Of a stretch of 64,000 nucleotides of DNA, positions 9,319 to 17,289 are shown one piece after another. A program made the translations under genes and the position numbers. How positions within the stretch are numbered: position 1 is the first letter of the stretch; every line of letters begins with the position of its first letter. The stretch is from Telluria antibiotica (GTDB lineage Bacteria; Pseudomonadota; Gammaproteobacteria; Burkholderiales; Burkholderiaceae_D), in NCBI RefSeq assembly GCF_011682055.1, contig NZ_JAAQOM010000001.1:186001-250000 (forward strand), read 5' to 3'. The notes beneath the pieces were generated by a model, which saw only the letters and a list, made by a program, of their open reading frames with translations, was not told the origin of the DNA and made no database searches.

Positions 9319-9735
9319 ATGACGACACAAGCGTTCATCTTCGACTTATCCGCATTCCGGACGGCAGGCGTACCGGCCGACGACGCCGATCGCCTCCTCG
9401 ACAAGGCGATCGAAGACGGCCTGCCGTGTGCCCTGATCTCCGAACTGCCGCACGACCAGGCCGGCGAACAGCTGCGCCACCGCTTCGGCGACACGGCGCA
9501 CCACATCTTCTCCGTCGTGTTGACGGGCGCCGATTTCGAAGCGCGCGGCCACAAGGCCCCGTATTCCGTCGTGCTGGATCAACTGGGCGTGCAGCCCGAC
9601 GCGGCGCTCGCGGTGACGACGTCGCCGCGCGCCATCGCGGCCGCCCGCACCGCACGCATCGGCGTACAGGCGTCCAAACCGGTCGTCATGCGCAAGGACG
9701 TACGTAAGGTAGTGATGCCGGTCACCCGGCACTGA
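9319..9735 (+). CDS. Small capless HAD-like protein lacking catalytic aspartates
   Basis: A 138-aa protein starting at ATG 9319 after AAAAGGAGAAC. The first strand FIFDLSAFR resembles HAD motif I (DxD) but the second Asp is Ser. Later segments align by eye with motif III (GHKAPYSVVLDQLGV, compare K-P-x-P-x-x-x-x-x-x-x-x-LGV) and motif IV (ALAVTTSPRAIAAARTA), where the acidic residues are also lost. The cap domain between motifs I and II is absent. It therefore looks like a non-enzymatic HAD remnant or a regulatory derivative. It is the first gene rightward from the CbbR-like LysR gene and precedes ndh by 112 bp. Function unknown. Confidence 0.7.
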   Translation: MTTQAFIFDLSAFRTAGVPADDADRLLDKAIEDGLPCALISELPHDQAGEQLRHRFGDTAHHIFSVVLTGADFEARGHKAPYSVVLDQLGVQPDAALAVTTSPRAIAAARTARIGVQASKPVVMRKDVRKVVMPVTRH

Positions 9736-9749
9736 TCGCAGTCTTCCCG

Positions 9750-9778
9750 GCATCCGCGGGCACTGCGCCGGCGGATGC
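9750..9778 (+). other. Inverted repeat between HAD-like gene and ndh
   Basis: GCATCCGC (9750-9757) and its inverse GCGGATGC (9771-9778) flank a 13-base GC-rich loop in the 112-bp gap. There is no T-run, so it may attenuate or process the transcript rather than terminate it. Confidence 0.4.
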
Positions 9779-9847
9779 GCGAATGCAGCGCGGCGCCGGC
9801 GGCCTTCCCGCCCCGCCCCATCGATTCGTAAAAGAAGGGAGCACACC

Positions 9848-11146
9848 ATGCAGTCCATCGTCATCGTCGGAGGCGGCGTCGCCGGCCTCGAACTCGCCAC
9901 CCGGCTCGGACGCCGCCTAGGCAGCAGCCACAAGGACCGCGTCATCCTCGTCGACAGCGCGCCCACCCACTTCTGGAAACCCCTGCTGCACGCCGTCGCC
10001 GCCGGCACCATCGACCCGGCCGACCACATGATCGACTACGCGCGGCAAGCCGTCGACAACCACTTCACGTTCGTGTGCGGCGAAGTCGTGCACGTCGACC
10101 GCGCCCGCCGCACGCTGACGGTCCGCAGCAGGTTCGACGACGCGCCCGACGCGCACACCGTCATCGACTACGACCGCCTCGTGCTGGCGTACGGCTCCGT
10201 GACGAATTTCTTCGGCATTCCCGGCGCACAGGAGCACTGCCTGGCGCTCGACAGCGTGGCGGGCGCGGAAGGCTTCCGCCAGCGCTTCCTGGGCCTGTGC
10301 GCGCAGGCCGGACGGCGCCGCAACGCCCGCACCGACGCGGGCGCGCCGCTGATCGACATCGTCATCGTGGGCGCCGGCCCCACCGGCATCGAACTGGCGG
10401 CCGACCTGCGCCACACGGTCGACACGCTGGCCCACTACGGCCTCGCGGGACTGGAATCGCCGCACCAGGTGCAGATCCGCATCGTCGAGCGCGGCCCGCA
10501 AGTGCTGCCGTCGCTGGACGCGCAGGCCGCGGGCCTCGCCGTGCGCAAGCTGCGCGCGATGGGCATCGAGATCTGCACGGACACGGCGGTGGCCGAAGTG
10601 CGCGCGGACGAAGTCGAGACGACGGACGGCCGCGTGTTCCCCGCCGCGATCACCGTGTGGGCGGCCGGCGTGAAGGGCCCGCGCTTCAGCACGAGCCTGA
10701 ACGTGGCGCTGAACCGCAACGACCAGGTCGTCGTGGACGCACAGCTGCGCAGCGTGACGGACCCGGACATCCACGCGATGGGCGACTGCTGCACGCTGCT
10801 CAATCCGGACAAGACGGCGATGGCGCCCCCGAGCGCCCAGGCCGCGCGCCAGCAGGCCGTCTACCTCGCGCAGGTGCTCGCGCACAAGGCGCCGGAATCG
10901 CTGCCCGGCTTCCAGTACCGCGACTACGGCACGCTCGTGTCGCTGGGCCGGGCGGGCGCCGTCGGCATCCTGCACCGCGCGCTCGGCATCCGCCAGCTGC
11001 ACGTGAATGGTCCGTTCGCCCTCGCGATGTACGGCCTGACGTACCAGCGCCACGTGATGGGCCACCTGGGCATCGTGCGGATGTGCGGCAACCTGCTGGC
11101 GCGCTGGTTCCGCTCGAAGATGCTGATGCCCGTGCGCTGGCACTGA
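9848..11146 (+). CDS. ndh: Type II NADH dehydrogenase (NAD(P)/FAD oxidoreductase)
   Basis: A 432-aa flavoprotein oxidising NADH and passing electrons to quinone without pumping protons, as a peripheral membrane protein. Two Rossmann motifs are visible: IVIVGGGVAGLELATRLG at residues 4-21 (FAD) and VIVGAGPTGIELAADL near residue 175 (NADH). The pyridine nucleotide-disulphide family signature IHAMGDCC lies near residue 310. The C-terminal region ends with basic and hydrophobic residues (MYGLTYQRHVMGHLGI, then LLARWFRSKMLM), as expected for membrane attachment. The start follows AAAAGAAGGGAGCACACC. It is downstream of the degenerate HAD gene and may share control by the divergent CbbR-like protein. 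Confidence 0.9.
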   Translation: MQSIVIVGGGVAGLELATRLGRRLGSSHKDRVILVDSAPTHFWKPLLHAVAAGTIDPADHMIDYARQAVDNHFTFVCGEVVHVDRARRTLTVRSRFDDAPDAHTVIDYDRLVLAYGSVTNFFGIPGAQEHCLALDSVAGAEGFRQRFLGLCAQAGRRRNARTDAGAPLIDIVIVGAGPTGIELAADLRHTVDTLAHYGLAGLESPHQVQIRIVERGPQVLPSLDAQAAGLAVRKLRAMGIEICTDTAVAEVRADEVETTDGRVFPAAITVWAAGVKGPRFSTSLNVALNRNDQVVVDAQLRSVTDPDIHAMGDCCTLLNPDKTAMAPPSAQAARQQAVYLAQVLAHKAPESLPGFQYRDYGTLVSLGRAGAVGILHRALGIRQLHVNGPFALAMYGLTYQRHVMGHLGIVRMCGNLLARWFRSKMLMPVRWH

Positions 11147-11156
11147 AGGGCTGCGC

Positions 11157-11183
11157 GTGATTGATGCCCCCGGCATCAATCAC
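11157..11183. terminator. Bidirectional hairpin terminator candidate between ndh and SDR gene
   Basis: GTGATTGATGCC (11157-11168), a CCC loop, then the exact inverse GGCATCAATCAC (11172-11183). The 12-bp perfect stem lies in the gap between two convergent genes and would serve both directions. It lacks a long T-run, so its termination strength is uncertain. Confidence 0.65.
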
Positions 11184-11189
11184 CCCACC

Positions 11190-11930
11190 CTACAAACGCG
11201 CCAGGCGCGCGCCATCGACGCGCAACGAGGTGCCGTCGACGAAGCGGGCATCGTCCGCCAGCAGGAAAGCGATGGCGGCGGCGAGGTCCTCGGGGGCACC
11301 CACGTCGGCCTTGTCGATGATTTCCACGCCCGCCGCCACGTTCGGATTACTCCACAACATGGGCGTGTCGACGGCGCCCGGCAGCACGGCGTTCGCGCGG
11401 ATGCCCTTCGCCTTGCCCTCCAGTGCTGCCGACCGCGTGAGCGACAGCAGCGCCGCTTTCGCAGCCGCGTACGGCGCGACGAGGGGCTCCGTCTCGACGG
11501 CGTGCACGCTCGACACGTTGACGATGGCGCCGCCGCGGCGCATGCGCAGGAACGCCTGCTTGGTGAAGAAGAACGCGCCCAGCAGGTCGACGTCGAGGAT
11601 GTCGCGCCAGTCCTGCTCCGTCTGCGTTTCGATGGGCTTGAACAGCATCCGGCCGGCGTTGTTGACGACGTAGTCCCAGGCGCCGAACTGCTTGATCGTC
11701 GCGTCCACGGCGGCGGCGACGAGATCCTCGCGCGACACGTCGCACGCCGCGGTGCCGATGCGGGCGATGTCGAAGTCGCGCCCGAGCTCCGCGCGCGTGG
11801 CATCCAGGCGGTCCTGGTGCAGGTCCGCCAGCATCACGCTGGCCCCGTCGTGCAGCAGGCGCCGCACCAATGCCTGCCCGATGCCGCCGGTCGCGCCCGT
11901 GACGATGGCGATGCGCTGGTCGACACTCAT
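11190..11930 (-). CDS. SDR-family oxidoreductase
   Basis: A 246-aa classical short-chain dehydrogenase/reductase. The cofactor motif TGATGGIGQALVR is at about residues 10-22, NNAG near residue 90, and the catalytic Ser and YxxxK (YAAAK) near residues 140-160. The ATG at 11930 follows GAGGGAAC; the frame remains open upstream but without a ribosome site. It is divergent from a LysR gene 110 bp away and convergent with ndh. The substrate is not evident; neighbouring glucarate genes make a sugar-acid or polyol substrate possible. Confidence 0.88.
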   Translation of the reverse strand: MSVDQRIAIVTGATGGIGQALVRRLLHDGASVMLADLHQDRLDATRAELGRDFDIARIGTAACDVSREDLVAAAVDATIKQFGAWDYVVNNAGRMLFKPIETQTEQDWRDILDVDLLGAFFFTKQAFLRMRRGGAIVNVSSVHAVETEPLVAPYAAAKAALLSLTRSAALEGKAKGIRANAVLPGAVDTPMLWSNPNVAAGVEIIDKADVGAPEDLAAAIAFLLADDARFVDGTSLRVDGARLARL

Positions 11931-12040
11931 GTTCCCTCCTGTGCGTACTGGATCCGGCCCGACGATAGCACGAGGGCCACGCCGGGCGGCGCATCGGTCA
12001 TAATCGCGGTCGTCCACCGGATTTGCCCAAGGAAAAGCCA

Positions 12041-12925
12041 ATGTTCGAGATCAGCCAGCTCCGCTGCTTCGTTGCCGTTGCCGAGGAATTGCATTTCAGC
12101 CGGGCGGCCGAGCGCCTGAACATGACGCAGCCGCCGCTGAGCCGCCAGATCCGCCTGCTCGAACATCACGTCGGCGCCCGGCTGCTGGAGCGCAACAGCC
12201 GCTCCGTGCGGCTGACGGCGGCCGGCAGGGCCTTCTTCCCGGAAGCGGCGCGCATCCTGCGCATCGCCGAGGAAGCGGCATTCGTCGCCCGCCGCGCCGC
12301 CAAGGGCGAGCAAGGCACCCTCGCGATCGGCTTTACGTCGGCGTCCGGCTACAGCCTGCTGCCGGAAGTCGTGGGTCGGTTGCGCGCGCGCGCGCCCGGC
12401 GTGTCGCTCACGTTGAAGGAACTCGTGAGCACGGTGCAGGTGGAAGCGCTGAACGCGGGCGAACTGGACCTGGGACTGATGCGCCCGCACCCCGTGAACG
12501 GCGAGCTGGCCAGCCAACTGATCGCCACCGAATCGCTGATGCTCGCGATCCACGAGCGCGACGCGGGCGACTGGCCCCTCGAGCCGACGCTCGCCGACCT
12601 GCACGGCCGCCCGTTCGTCATGTACTCGCCGCACGAGGCGCGGCCGTTCCACCAGATGCTGACCGAGCGCTTCGCCCGCGCCGGCATCGTGCCGGACGTC
12701 GTGGAGTACGTCGGGCAAGTCCACACGATGCTTGCGCTCGTGCGCGCGGGCATCGGCGCCGCCCTGATCGCGGAAGGCGCGGCCCGGCTCAAATTCGACG
12801 GCATCGTCATGCGCAGGATGGCGACGGAGCCTGTCGACATGGTCTGCATGTACCGGCGCAACAACGACAATCCCGTGCTGGACCTGTTCCTGCACGACGT
12901 TCTCCCCACGTTCCGCGCGGATTAA
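12041..12925 (+). CDS. LysR-family regulator next to the glucarate genes
   Basis: Encodes 294 aa. The N-terminal helix-turn-helix reads LHFSRAAERLNMTQPPLSRQ, followed by IRLLEHHVGARLLERNSR, and an effector-binding domain continues to the end. The start at ATG 12041 follows AAGGAAAAG; an in-frame TTG 18 bases upstream lacks a site. It is co-oriented with, and 184 bp upstream of, the gudP remnant and gudD, and divergent from the SDR gene. Control of glucarate use is the likeliest role, supported by two dyads in the gap before gudP. The ligand is unknown. Confidence 0.87.
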   Translation: MFEISQLRCFVAVAEELHFSRAAERLNMTQPPLSRQIRLLEHHVGARLLERNSRSVRLTAAGRAFFPEAARILRIAEEAAFVARRAAKGEQGTLAIGFTSASGYSLLPEVVGRLRARAPGVSLTLKELVSTVQVEALNAGELDLGLMRPHPVNGELASQLIATESLMLAIHERDAGDWPLEPTLADLHGRPFVMYSPHEARPFHQMLTERFARAGIVPDVVEYVGQVHTMLALVRAGIGAALIAEGAARLKFDGIVMRRMATEPVDMVCMYRRNNDNPVLDLFLHDVLPTFRAD

Positions 12926-12960
12926 TTCAATTCCTATATTCTTGGCATCATCCTTTGGTT

Positions 12961-13007
12961 TGATCGTGTATCGATCACGGCTTATGATCATTTGCAGAAC
13001 ATAAGCC
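12961..13007 (+). promoter_or_regulatory. Two dyads upstream of gudP-gudD
   Basis: TGATCG-N5-CGATCA (12961-12977) is followed directly by GGCTTATG (12979-12986), a 13-base spacer and its inverse CATAAGCC (13000-13007). Both lie in the 184-bp gap between the LysR gene and gudP, about 100-150 bases before the gudP start. They are plausible binding sites for the LysR protein encoded upstream; the second could also form an RNA hairpin. Confidence 0.5.
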
Positions 13008-13109
13008 ACCCGGGCACTCGATCCGGGTTAGCATCCGAGACACTCAAACTGCGGTCGGCCGGCCAGGTAACAGCATGTCTCTCTTCTTTAACCATGACCG
13101 GAAGAGACT

Positions 13110-13598
13110 ATGAACAACGCACACACCGTCAAGGCCGCAAGCGCCGTGCAGATCCGGACCCGGACCCGCTGGCTGATCCTCGCCATGCTGTTCGCCATCA
13201 CCACAATCAACTACGCCGACCGCGCGACGATCTCGCTCGCGGGACCCGACATCAAGAAGGAACTGGGCCTGTCGGGCGTCCAGATGGGCTTCGTGTTCTC
13301 CGCATTCGCCTGGTCGTACGTCGTCGCCCAGCTGCCGGGCGGCTGGCTGCTCGACCGCTTCGGATCGAAGATCACCTATTTATTCAGCATCTTCCTGTGG
13401 TCGACGTTCACCTTGTTCACCGGCGCGGCCGGCATCACGACGCCCATCGCCATCGGCTACATCGTCGACGCGACCGGCTCGTTCGCCGGCGCCCTCGTCT
13501 ACGTCGGCGCCAACGCGGCGCTGGCCATTGCCTGCTACTTGTTCGTCGTCGGCGATATCACGCGCGTCAAGCTCGTGACATCGCTGTCGGCCCGATAA
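13110..13598 (+). pseudogene. gudP: Glucarate/galactarate MFS transporter with large in-frame internal deletion
   Basis: The open frame has 162 codons against about 450 in GudP. Residues 20-105 match the GudP N-terminus (INYADRATISLAGPDI, then SYVVAQLPGGWLLDRFGSK). From about residue 108 the sequence is the very C-terminal end of the family (TPIAIGYIVDATGSFAGALV, then VVGDITRVKL). Roughly 285-300 residues, helices 4-10, are absent, with the frame intact; the junction lies at about 13425-13440. The start follows GGAAGAG and gudD begins 25 bp after the stop. Two pieces holding only the outer helices cannot plausibly transport, so I call it a pseudogene. A misassembly or a cloned-deletion artefact is an alternative. 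Confidence 0.85.
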
Positions 13599-13623
13599 CA
13601 CACTCCACCCTCGACACAACACC

Positions 13624-14964
13624 ATGAACACCATCGTTACCAGCGCCCCCGTCGTCACCGAGCTCCGCGTCGTCCCCGTCGCCGGCCAGGACAGCATGCT
13701 GCTGAACCTGTCCGGCGCCCACGGCCCCTGGTTCACCCGCAACATCGTCATCCTCAAGGACAGTGCCGGCAACACGGGCCTCGGCGAGGTGCCGGGCGGC
13801 GAGAACATCCGCCGCACGATCGAGGACGCGCGTCCCCTCGTCGTCGGCAGGACGCTGGGCGAATACAACAACGTGCTGAACACGATGCGCGCGGCGTTCG
13901 CCGACCGCGACGCGGGTGGCCGCGGCCAGCAGACGTTCGACCTGCGCACGACGATCCACGCCGTGACCGCCGTGGAATCCGCCCTGCTCGACCTGCTCGG
14001 CCAGTTCATGGGCGTGCCGGTCGCCGCGCTGCTGGGCGAAGGCGTGCAGCGCAACGCCGTCGAGATGCTGGGCTATCTGTTCTACGTGGGGGACCGCACG
14101 AAGACGGACCTTGCGTACCGCGCGGAGCCGGACGCCGCCGACGACTGGCTGCGCCTGCGCAACGAGGAAGCGCTGACGCCGGACGCCGTCGTGCGCCTGT
14201 GCGAGGCCGCGCGCGCGCGCTACGGTTTCAACGACTTCAAGCTGAAAGGCGGCGTGCTCTCTGCAGACGAAGAGATGGATGCGATCGTCGCGATGCACGA
14301 GCGCTTCCCCGACGCGCGCATCACGCTGGACCCGAACGGCGCGTGGTCGCTGGCGGAAGCGGTGCGCGTGTGCCGCGACAAGCACGGCATCCTCGCGTAC
14401 GCCGAAGACCCGTGCGGCGCGGAGAACGGCTTCTCCGGCCGCGAAGTGATGGCCGAATTCCGCCGCGCGACGGGCCTGCCGACGGCGACGAACATGATCG
14501 CGACGGACTGGCGCCAGATGGCCCACTCGATCCAGCTGCAGTCGGTGGACATCCCGCTCGCGGACCCCCACTTCTGGACGATGCAGGGCTCCGTGCGCGT
14601 CGCGCAGCTGTGCCAGATGTTCGGCCTGACGTGGGGCTCGCACTCGAACAACCACTTCGACATCTCGCTCGCGATGTTCACGCACGTGGGCGCGGCGGCG
14701 CCGGGCAAGGTCACCGCCATCGACACGCACTGGATCTGGCAGGACGGCCAGCGCCTGACGAAGGCGCCATTGAAGATCGAGGGCGGCCACGTGCACCTGC
14801 CCACACGGCCGGGCCTCGGCATCGAGCTGGACGAGGTCGAGCTGGAGAAGGCGCACCAGGCCTATAAGAACATGGGCCTCGGCGCACGCGACGACGCGGC
14901 CGCCATGCAGTTCCTGATCCCTGGCTGGAAGTTCGACAACAAGCGCCCCTGCCTCGTGCGCTGA
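13624..14964 (+). CDS. gudD: Glucarate dehydratase
   Basis: Dehydrates D-glucarate to 5-dehydro-4-deoxyglucarate; enolase superfamily, mandelate racemase branch. The length of 446 aa equals that of E. coli GudD. The N-terminal capping domain contains [20 protein letters not shown]. The barrel carries the KxK-type catalytic segment FNDFKLKGG (about residues 203-211), metal ligands in ITLDPNGAW (Asp near 235) and AYAEDPCG (Glu near 261), and the catalytic His region [10 protein letters not shown] (about 338-347). All key residues appear intact. It lies 25 bp after the deleted gudP. The downstream aldolase GarL/KdgD is not in the window, so the product must be handled elsewhere before GlxR. Confidence 0.95.
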   Translation: MNTIVTSAPVVTELRVVPVAGQDSMLLNLSGAHGPWFTRNIVILKDSAGNTGLGEVPGGENIRRTIEDARPLVVGRTLGEYNNVLNTMRAAFADRDAGGRGQQTFDLRTTIHAVTAVESALLDLLGQFMGVPVAALLGEGVQRNAVEMLGYLFYVGDRTKTDLAYRAEPDAADDWLRLRNEEALTPDAVVRLCEAARARYGFNDFKLKGGVLSADEEMDAIVAMHERFPDARITLDPNGAWSLAEAVRVCRDKHGILAYAEDPCGAENGFSGREVMAEFRRATGLPTATNMIATDWRQMAHSIQLQSVDIPLADPHFWTMQGSVRVAQLCQMFGLTWGSHSNNHFDISLAMFTHVGAAAPGKVTAIDTHWIWQDGQRLTKAPLKIEGGHVHLPTRPGLGIELDEVELEKAHQAYKNMGLGARDDAAAMQFLIPGWKFDNKRPCLVR

Positions 14965-14980
14965 TCCACGCTGCCGGCGC

Positions 14981-15007
14981 GCAGGCCCTACGCCGCGTAG
15001 GGCCTGC
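14981..15007. terminator. Perfect 13-bp hairpin overlapping the end of the GH28 gene
   Basis: GCAGGCCCTACGC (14981-14993), one loop base, then the exact inverse (14995-15007). It sits just after gudD and covers the last codons and stop of the convergent GH28 gene, so coding sequence doubles as the stem. It probably works as a bidirectional terminator for the two convergent genes; no T-run follows on either strand. Confidence 0.6.
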
Positions 15008-16313
15008 CGTTGACGACGACGTTCTCCATCGTCGGGCTGGGCGCGCCTTTTACCTGCAGGCGCTCGTCGGTTAGTTGCAAATTTATATTCCGCAGCACGA
15101 CGCCCCCGATGTCGGTCTGGCCCGGATTCGGCGCGACGATGCCGAACGCGCCGAACCGCCCGCGGATGCCATCCAGCACGAGGCCGCGCACGGACGAATG
15201 CGGGGGCGCCTCGCCCTTCAGGTCGAAATACTGGCTCCACGGCCGGATCGCCACGATCTCGCCCTTGGCGGAATCGAGCACCAGGTCGCGCATCACGATG
15301 TTCTCGTAGCGTTGCGGCGTGTCCGGCCGCAGCTTCAGGTGCGCGACGGCGCCCACCTCCCGCACCGTGCAATGTTCGACGAGGACGTCACGCACGACGG
15401 TCGCCTCGCTGCCGCACGTGAACATGGCGTGGCCGCGCCGGAACACGCAGTTGCGCACGCGTACGCGCTCGACGGGCGGGCTGGCCTTGTCGTCCGGCGC
15501 GTGCGGCCCCTTCGATCCCTTCGCGGCGATGCAGTCGTCCGTCACGGAAAAATAGCAGCCGTCGACGAGCACGTCCTGACAGCTGTCGATGTCGATCCCG
15601 TCCGTGCTGGGCGCCTGCACGTAATCGTCGGGCACCTCGAAACTGCAGCCGCGCACGACGACGTCGCGGCACCGGTACAGGTGCAGGTTCCAGAACTGGG
15701 AATCCTTGAACGTGATCCCGTCCACCGTCACGCCGCGCGAGCCCTCGATGACCGCGAGGCGGGCGCGCGGCACGTCCAGGTTGCGGAACGCGGCCTTGTC
15801 CTTGGCGGCATTGCGCAGCTGCCAGAACCGGTCCCAGATCGGCCGGCCGGCGCCGTCCAGCGTGCCCGCGCCCGTGATCGTCAAGCCGTCGCAGCCCGCC
15901 GCGTTGATCAGGCCCGGATTGAAGTGCTCCTCGACGTGGCCCTCGATGCGCGTGCGCTGGACGGGGAAGTGGCGCATGTCCGTCGAGCAGCGCAGCACGG
16001 CGCCCCGCTCGAGATGGAGATGGACGCCCGGCTTCAGGAACAGCGCGCCGCTGACGAACACGCCCGCGGGCACGACGACGGTGCCGCCGCCCTGCCCGGC
16101 CGCCCGGTCGTTCGCGACCCGGTCGATCGCGGCCTGGATCGCGCGCGTATTGACGGTGGCGCCGTCGCCGACGGCACCGGTATCAATGATCGAAATGCGT
16201 TTGCCATCCGGCTCGGCGGCATGCGCCGCGCGGCGCGACAGTGTGAGGGACAACAGCGGCAGGGACAGCAGCGCCAGGGCGGCGCGGCGGCGGGCGAAAA
16301 CAGGTACGGGCAT
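14988..16313 (-). CDS. Exported GH28-family (polygalacturonase-like) beta-helix protein
   Basis: A 441-aa protein with an arginine-rich, twin-Arg-like signal (FARRRAALALLSLPLLSLTL, cleavage after AAHA near residue 33), so it is exported. A right-handed beta-helix starts at IIDTGAVGDGATVNTRAIQ. GH28 catalytic motifs are present in modified form: STDGIDIDSC (around 236-245, for NTDG), TDDCIAAKGS (around 258, for DDC), and RGHAMFTCGSE (for GHGxSIGS). The final RIK motif reads LKLRP. The Asp triad looks kept, so it may act on pectin or another polyuronide, feeding uronates to the glucarate route next door. It converges on gudD with overlapping hairpin. Confidence 0.85.
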   Translation of the reverse strand: MPVPVFARRRAALALLSLPLLSLTLSRRAAHAAEPDGKRISIIDTGAVGDGATVNTRAIQAAIDRVANDRAAGQGGGTVVVPAGVFVSGALFLKPGVHLHLERGAVLRCSTDMRHFPVQRTRIEGHVEEHFNPGLINAAGCDGLTITGAGTLDGAGRPIWDRFWQLRNAAKDKAAFRNLDVPRARLAVIEGSRGVTVDGITFKDSQFWNLHLYRCRDVVVRGCSFEVPDDYVQAPSTDGIDIDSCQDVLVDGCYFSVTDDCIAAKGSKGPHAPDDKASPPVERVRVRNCVFRRGHAMFTCGSEATVVRDVLVEHCTVREVGAVAHLKLRPDTPQRYENIVMRDLVLDSAKGEIVAIRPWSQYFDLKGEAPPHSSVRGLVLDGIRGRFGAFGIVAPNPGQTDIGGVVLRNINLQLTDERLQVKGAPSPTMENVVVNGRPYAA

Positions 16314-16317
16314 GGCA

Positions 16318-16344
16318 ATCCGGATCGGAAGTCGATATCCGGAT
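16318..16344 (-). promoter_or_regulatory. Repeated ATCCGGAT palindromes before the GH28 gene
   Basis: ATCCGGAT occurs at 16318-16325 and 16337-16344, two turns apart centre to centre (19 bp), immediately upstream of the GH28 start codon at 16313. The placement fits a repressor operator; no regulator can be assigned. Confidence 0.35.
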
Positions 16345-16399
16345 CATGCTAAAGCAGCCGCGGCCCGAACGCGGCTCAATGTGCTGATCGATTCACTGC

Positions 16400-16633
16400 T
16401 CAGCCGAACAGTCTTTCGAACAACCACACGATCGATTTCGCCACGAATTGCGCGAACGGCAAAGCCAGCGCGACCAGCAGGACGATCTGGCAGACGCGCA
16501 GCACGGGTTCGAACGCGTGCCAGTCGCGGTGCACGTGCGGCAAGTGGACGTGCGGCAGGTGGATGTGCGGCCGGTGGATGTGGGACAGATGCAGGTGAGC
16601 CTTCATGCGGGCGGGCGTCGGACCGAATTTCAT
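16400..16633 (-). CDS. Small histidine-rich single-pass membrane protein
   Basis: A predicted 77-aa protein. Residues 13-35 form a His-rich track in a Pro-punctuated four-residue rhythm (HLSHIHRPHIHLPHVH, then LPHVHRDWH), about nine His in 25 residues. After a short linker, a hydrophobic helix (QIVLLVALALPFAQFVAKSIV) spans about residues 49-69, ending with a basic/aromatic tail. A ribosome site GGAGACGACG precedes the ATG; a second ATG at residue 10 is possible. No homolog is recognised. The His track could bind Ni, Zn, Cu or haem at the membrane surface. It stands alone between the GH28 gene and an FNR-controlled cluster. Confidence 0.6.
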   Translation of the reverse strand: MKFGPTPARMKAHLHLSHIHRPHIHLPHVHLPHVHRDWHAFEPVLRVCQIVLLVALALPFAQFVAKSIVWLFERLFG

Positions 16634-16781
16634 CGTCGTCTCCGTATATGTATATACGAATTCAGCATATGCTCATGCGCTGCGCTCTGCCGATGATTTT
16701 TTCGATCGCGCGGGCCAACGGGATTGGCAGAATCAATCAGCACTTCCGCCAGTCCGCCGAAATCAACTGATTCGGGCGTTT

Positions 16782-16795
16782 TTGAGGTAGATCAA
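16782..16795 (+). promoter_or_regulatory. FNR/ANR-type binding site
   Basis: TTGAG-GTAG-ATCAA matches nine of the ten defined positions of the FNR consensus TTGAT-N4-ATCAA. It lies 60 bases before the hemerythrin-like start; a class II site centred near -41.5 would place transcription start near 16830, a sensible leader length. It implies low-oxygen activation of the hemerythrin-like, Usp and P-type ATPase genes. Confidence 0.7.
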
Positions 16796-16855
16796 ACGAA
16801 ACGCAGGCGTCAACCGAGACACTGCTTGTCACCACCGACAAGTTTGAGGCCTATC

Positions 16856-17281
16856 ATGCGAATCACCGATCCCGGCCTGGCACGCCCTGCCGCGACGGCA
16901 GCCCTGCAGCGCTGTCGCCGCGACCTCCGCGCCCGCGTCGCGAGGCTGCGGGCGCAACCCGACGACCTGTTCTCGCAAGAGTTTCCCGCCGTCGTGACGG
17001 CCGTGGAAGCCGGTTTCCGCCACGAGGAAACGCTGCTCGAACTGCTGGGCGACACCTGCCTGCACCCGCGCCGCGCCGACCATGCCATCATCTTGTGCGC
17101 GCTGCACCGGACCCTGTCGCAGGTCGAAGGCGGCGACGTCGCGCTGGGCCGGCAGGTGGCGGACGCGCTCGACGCCGTGCTGGCCCTAACCTGCGAGCCG
17201 GCACCGGCGCACGCGCCGGGCCGCGCGCCGCCGCGCCGGCACGCCCGCCCGCGCCGGGACCTCGTCCACCACGCGCACTGA
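16856..17281 (+). CDS. Hemerythrin-like (HHE-type) small protein
   Basis: A 141-aa protein. The central helices carry FRHEETLLELLGDTCLHP, then RRADHAIILCALHR: the His-Glu and H-x7-H spacing resembles the metal-ligand pattern of hemerythrin/HHE helical bundles (HxxEE ... HxxxH). Some canonical ligands are not obvious, so a di-iron site is only possible. The C-terminal 30 residues are low-complexity, rich in Ala, Pro, Arg and His. The ATG at 16856 follows GAGG at 7-base spacing. An FNR-type box lies upstream and a universal stress protein gene starts 9 bp downstream, pointing to a low-oxygen or NO-related role. Confidence 0.6.
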   Translation: MRITDPGLARPAATAALQRCRRDLRARVARLRAQPDDLFSQEFPAVVTAVEAGFRHEETLLELLGDTCLHPRRADHAIILCALHRTLSQVEGGDVALGRQVADALDAVLALTCEPAPAHAPGRAPPRRHARPRRDLVHHAH

Positions 17282-17289
17282 GGCCCGCC

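Noticed and set aside
16761..16772. AATCAACTGATT as a second FNR site
   Set aside because: Half-sites are in the wrong orientation and spacing for TTGAT-N4-ATCAA.
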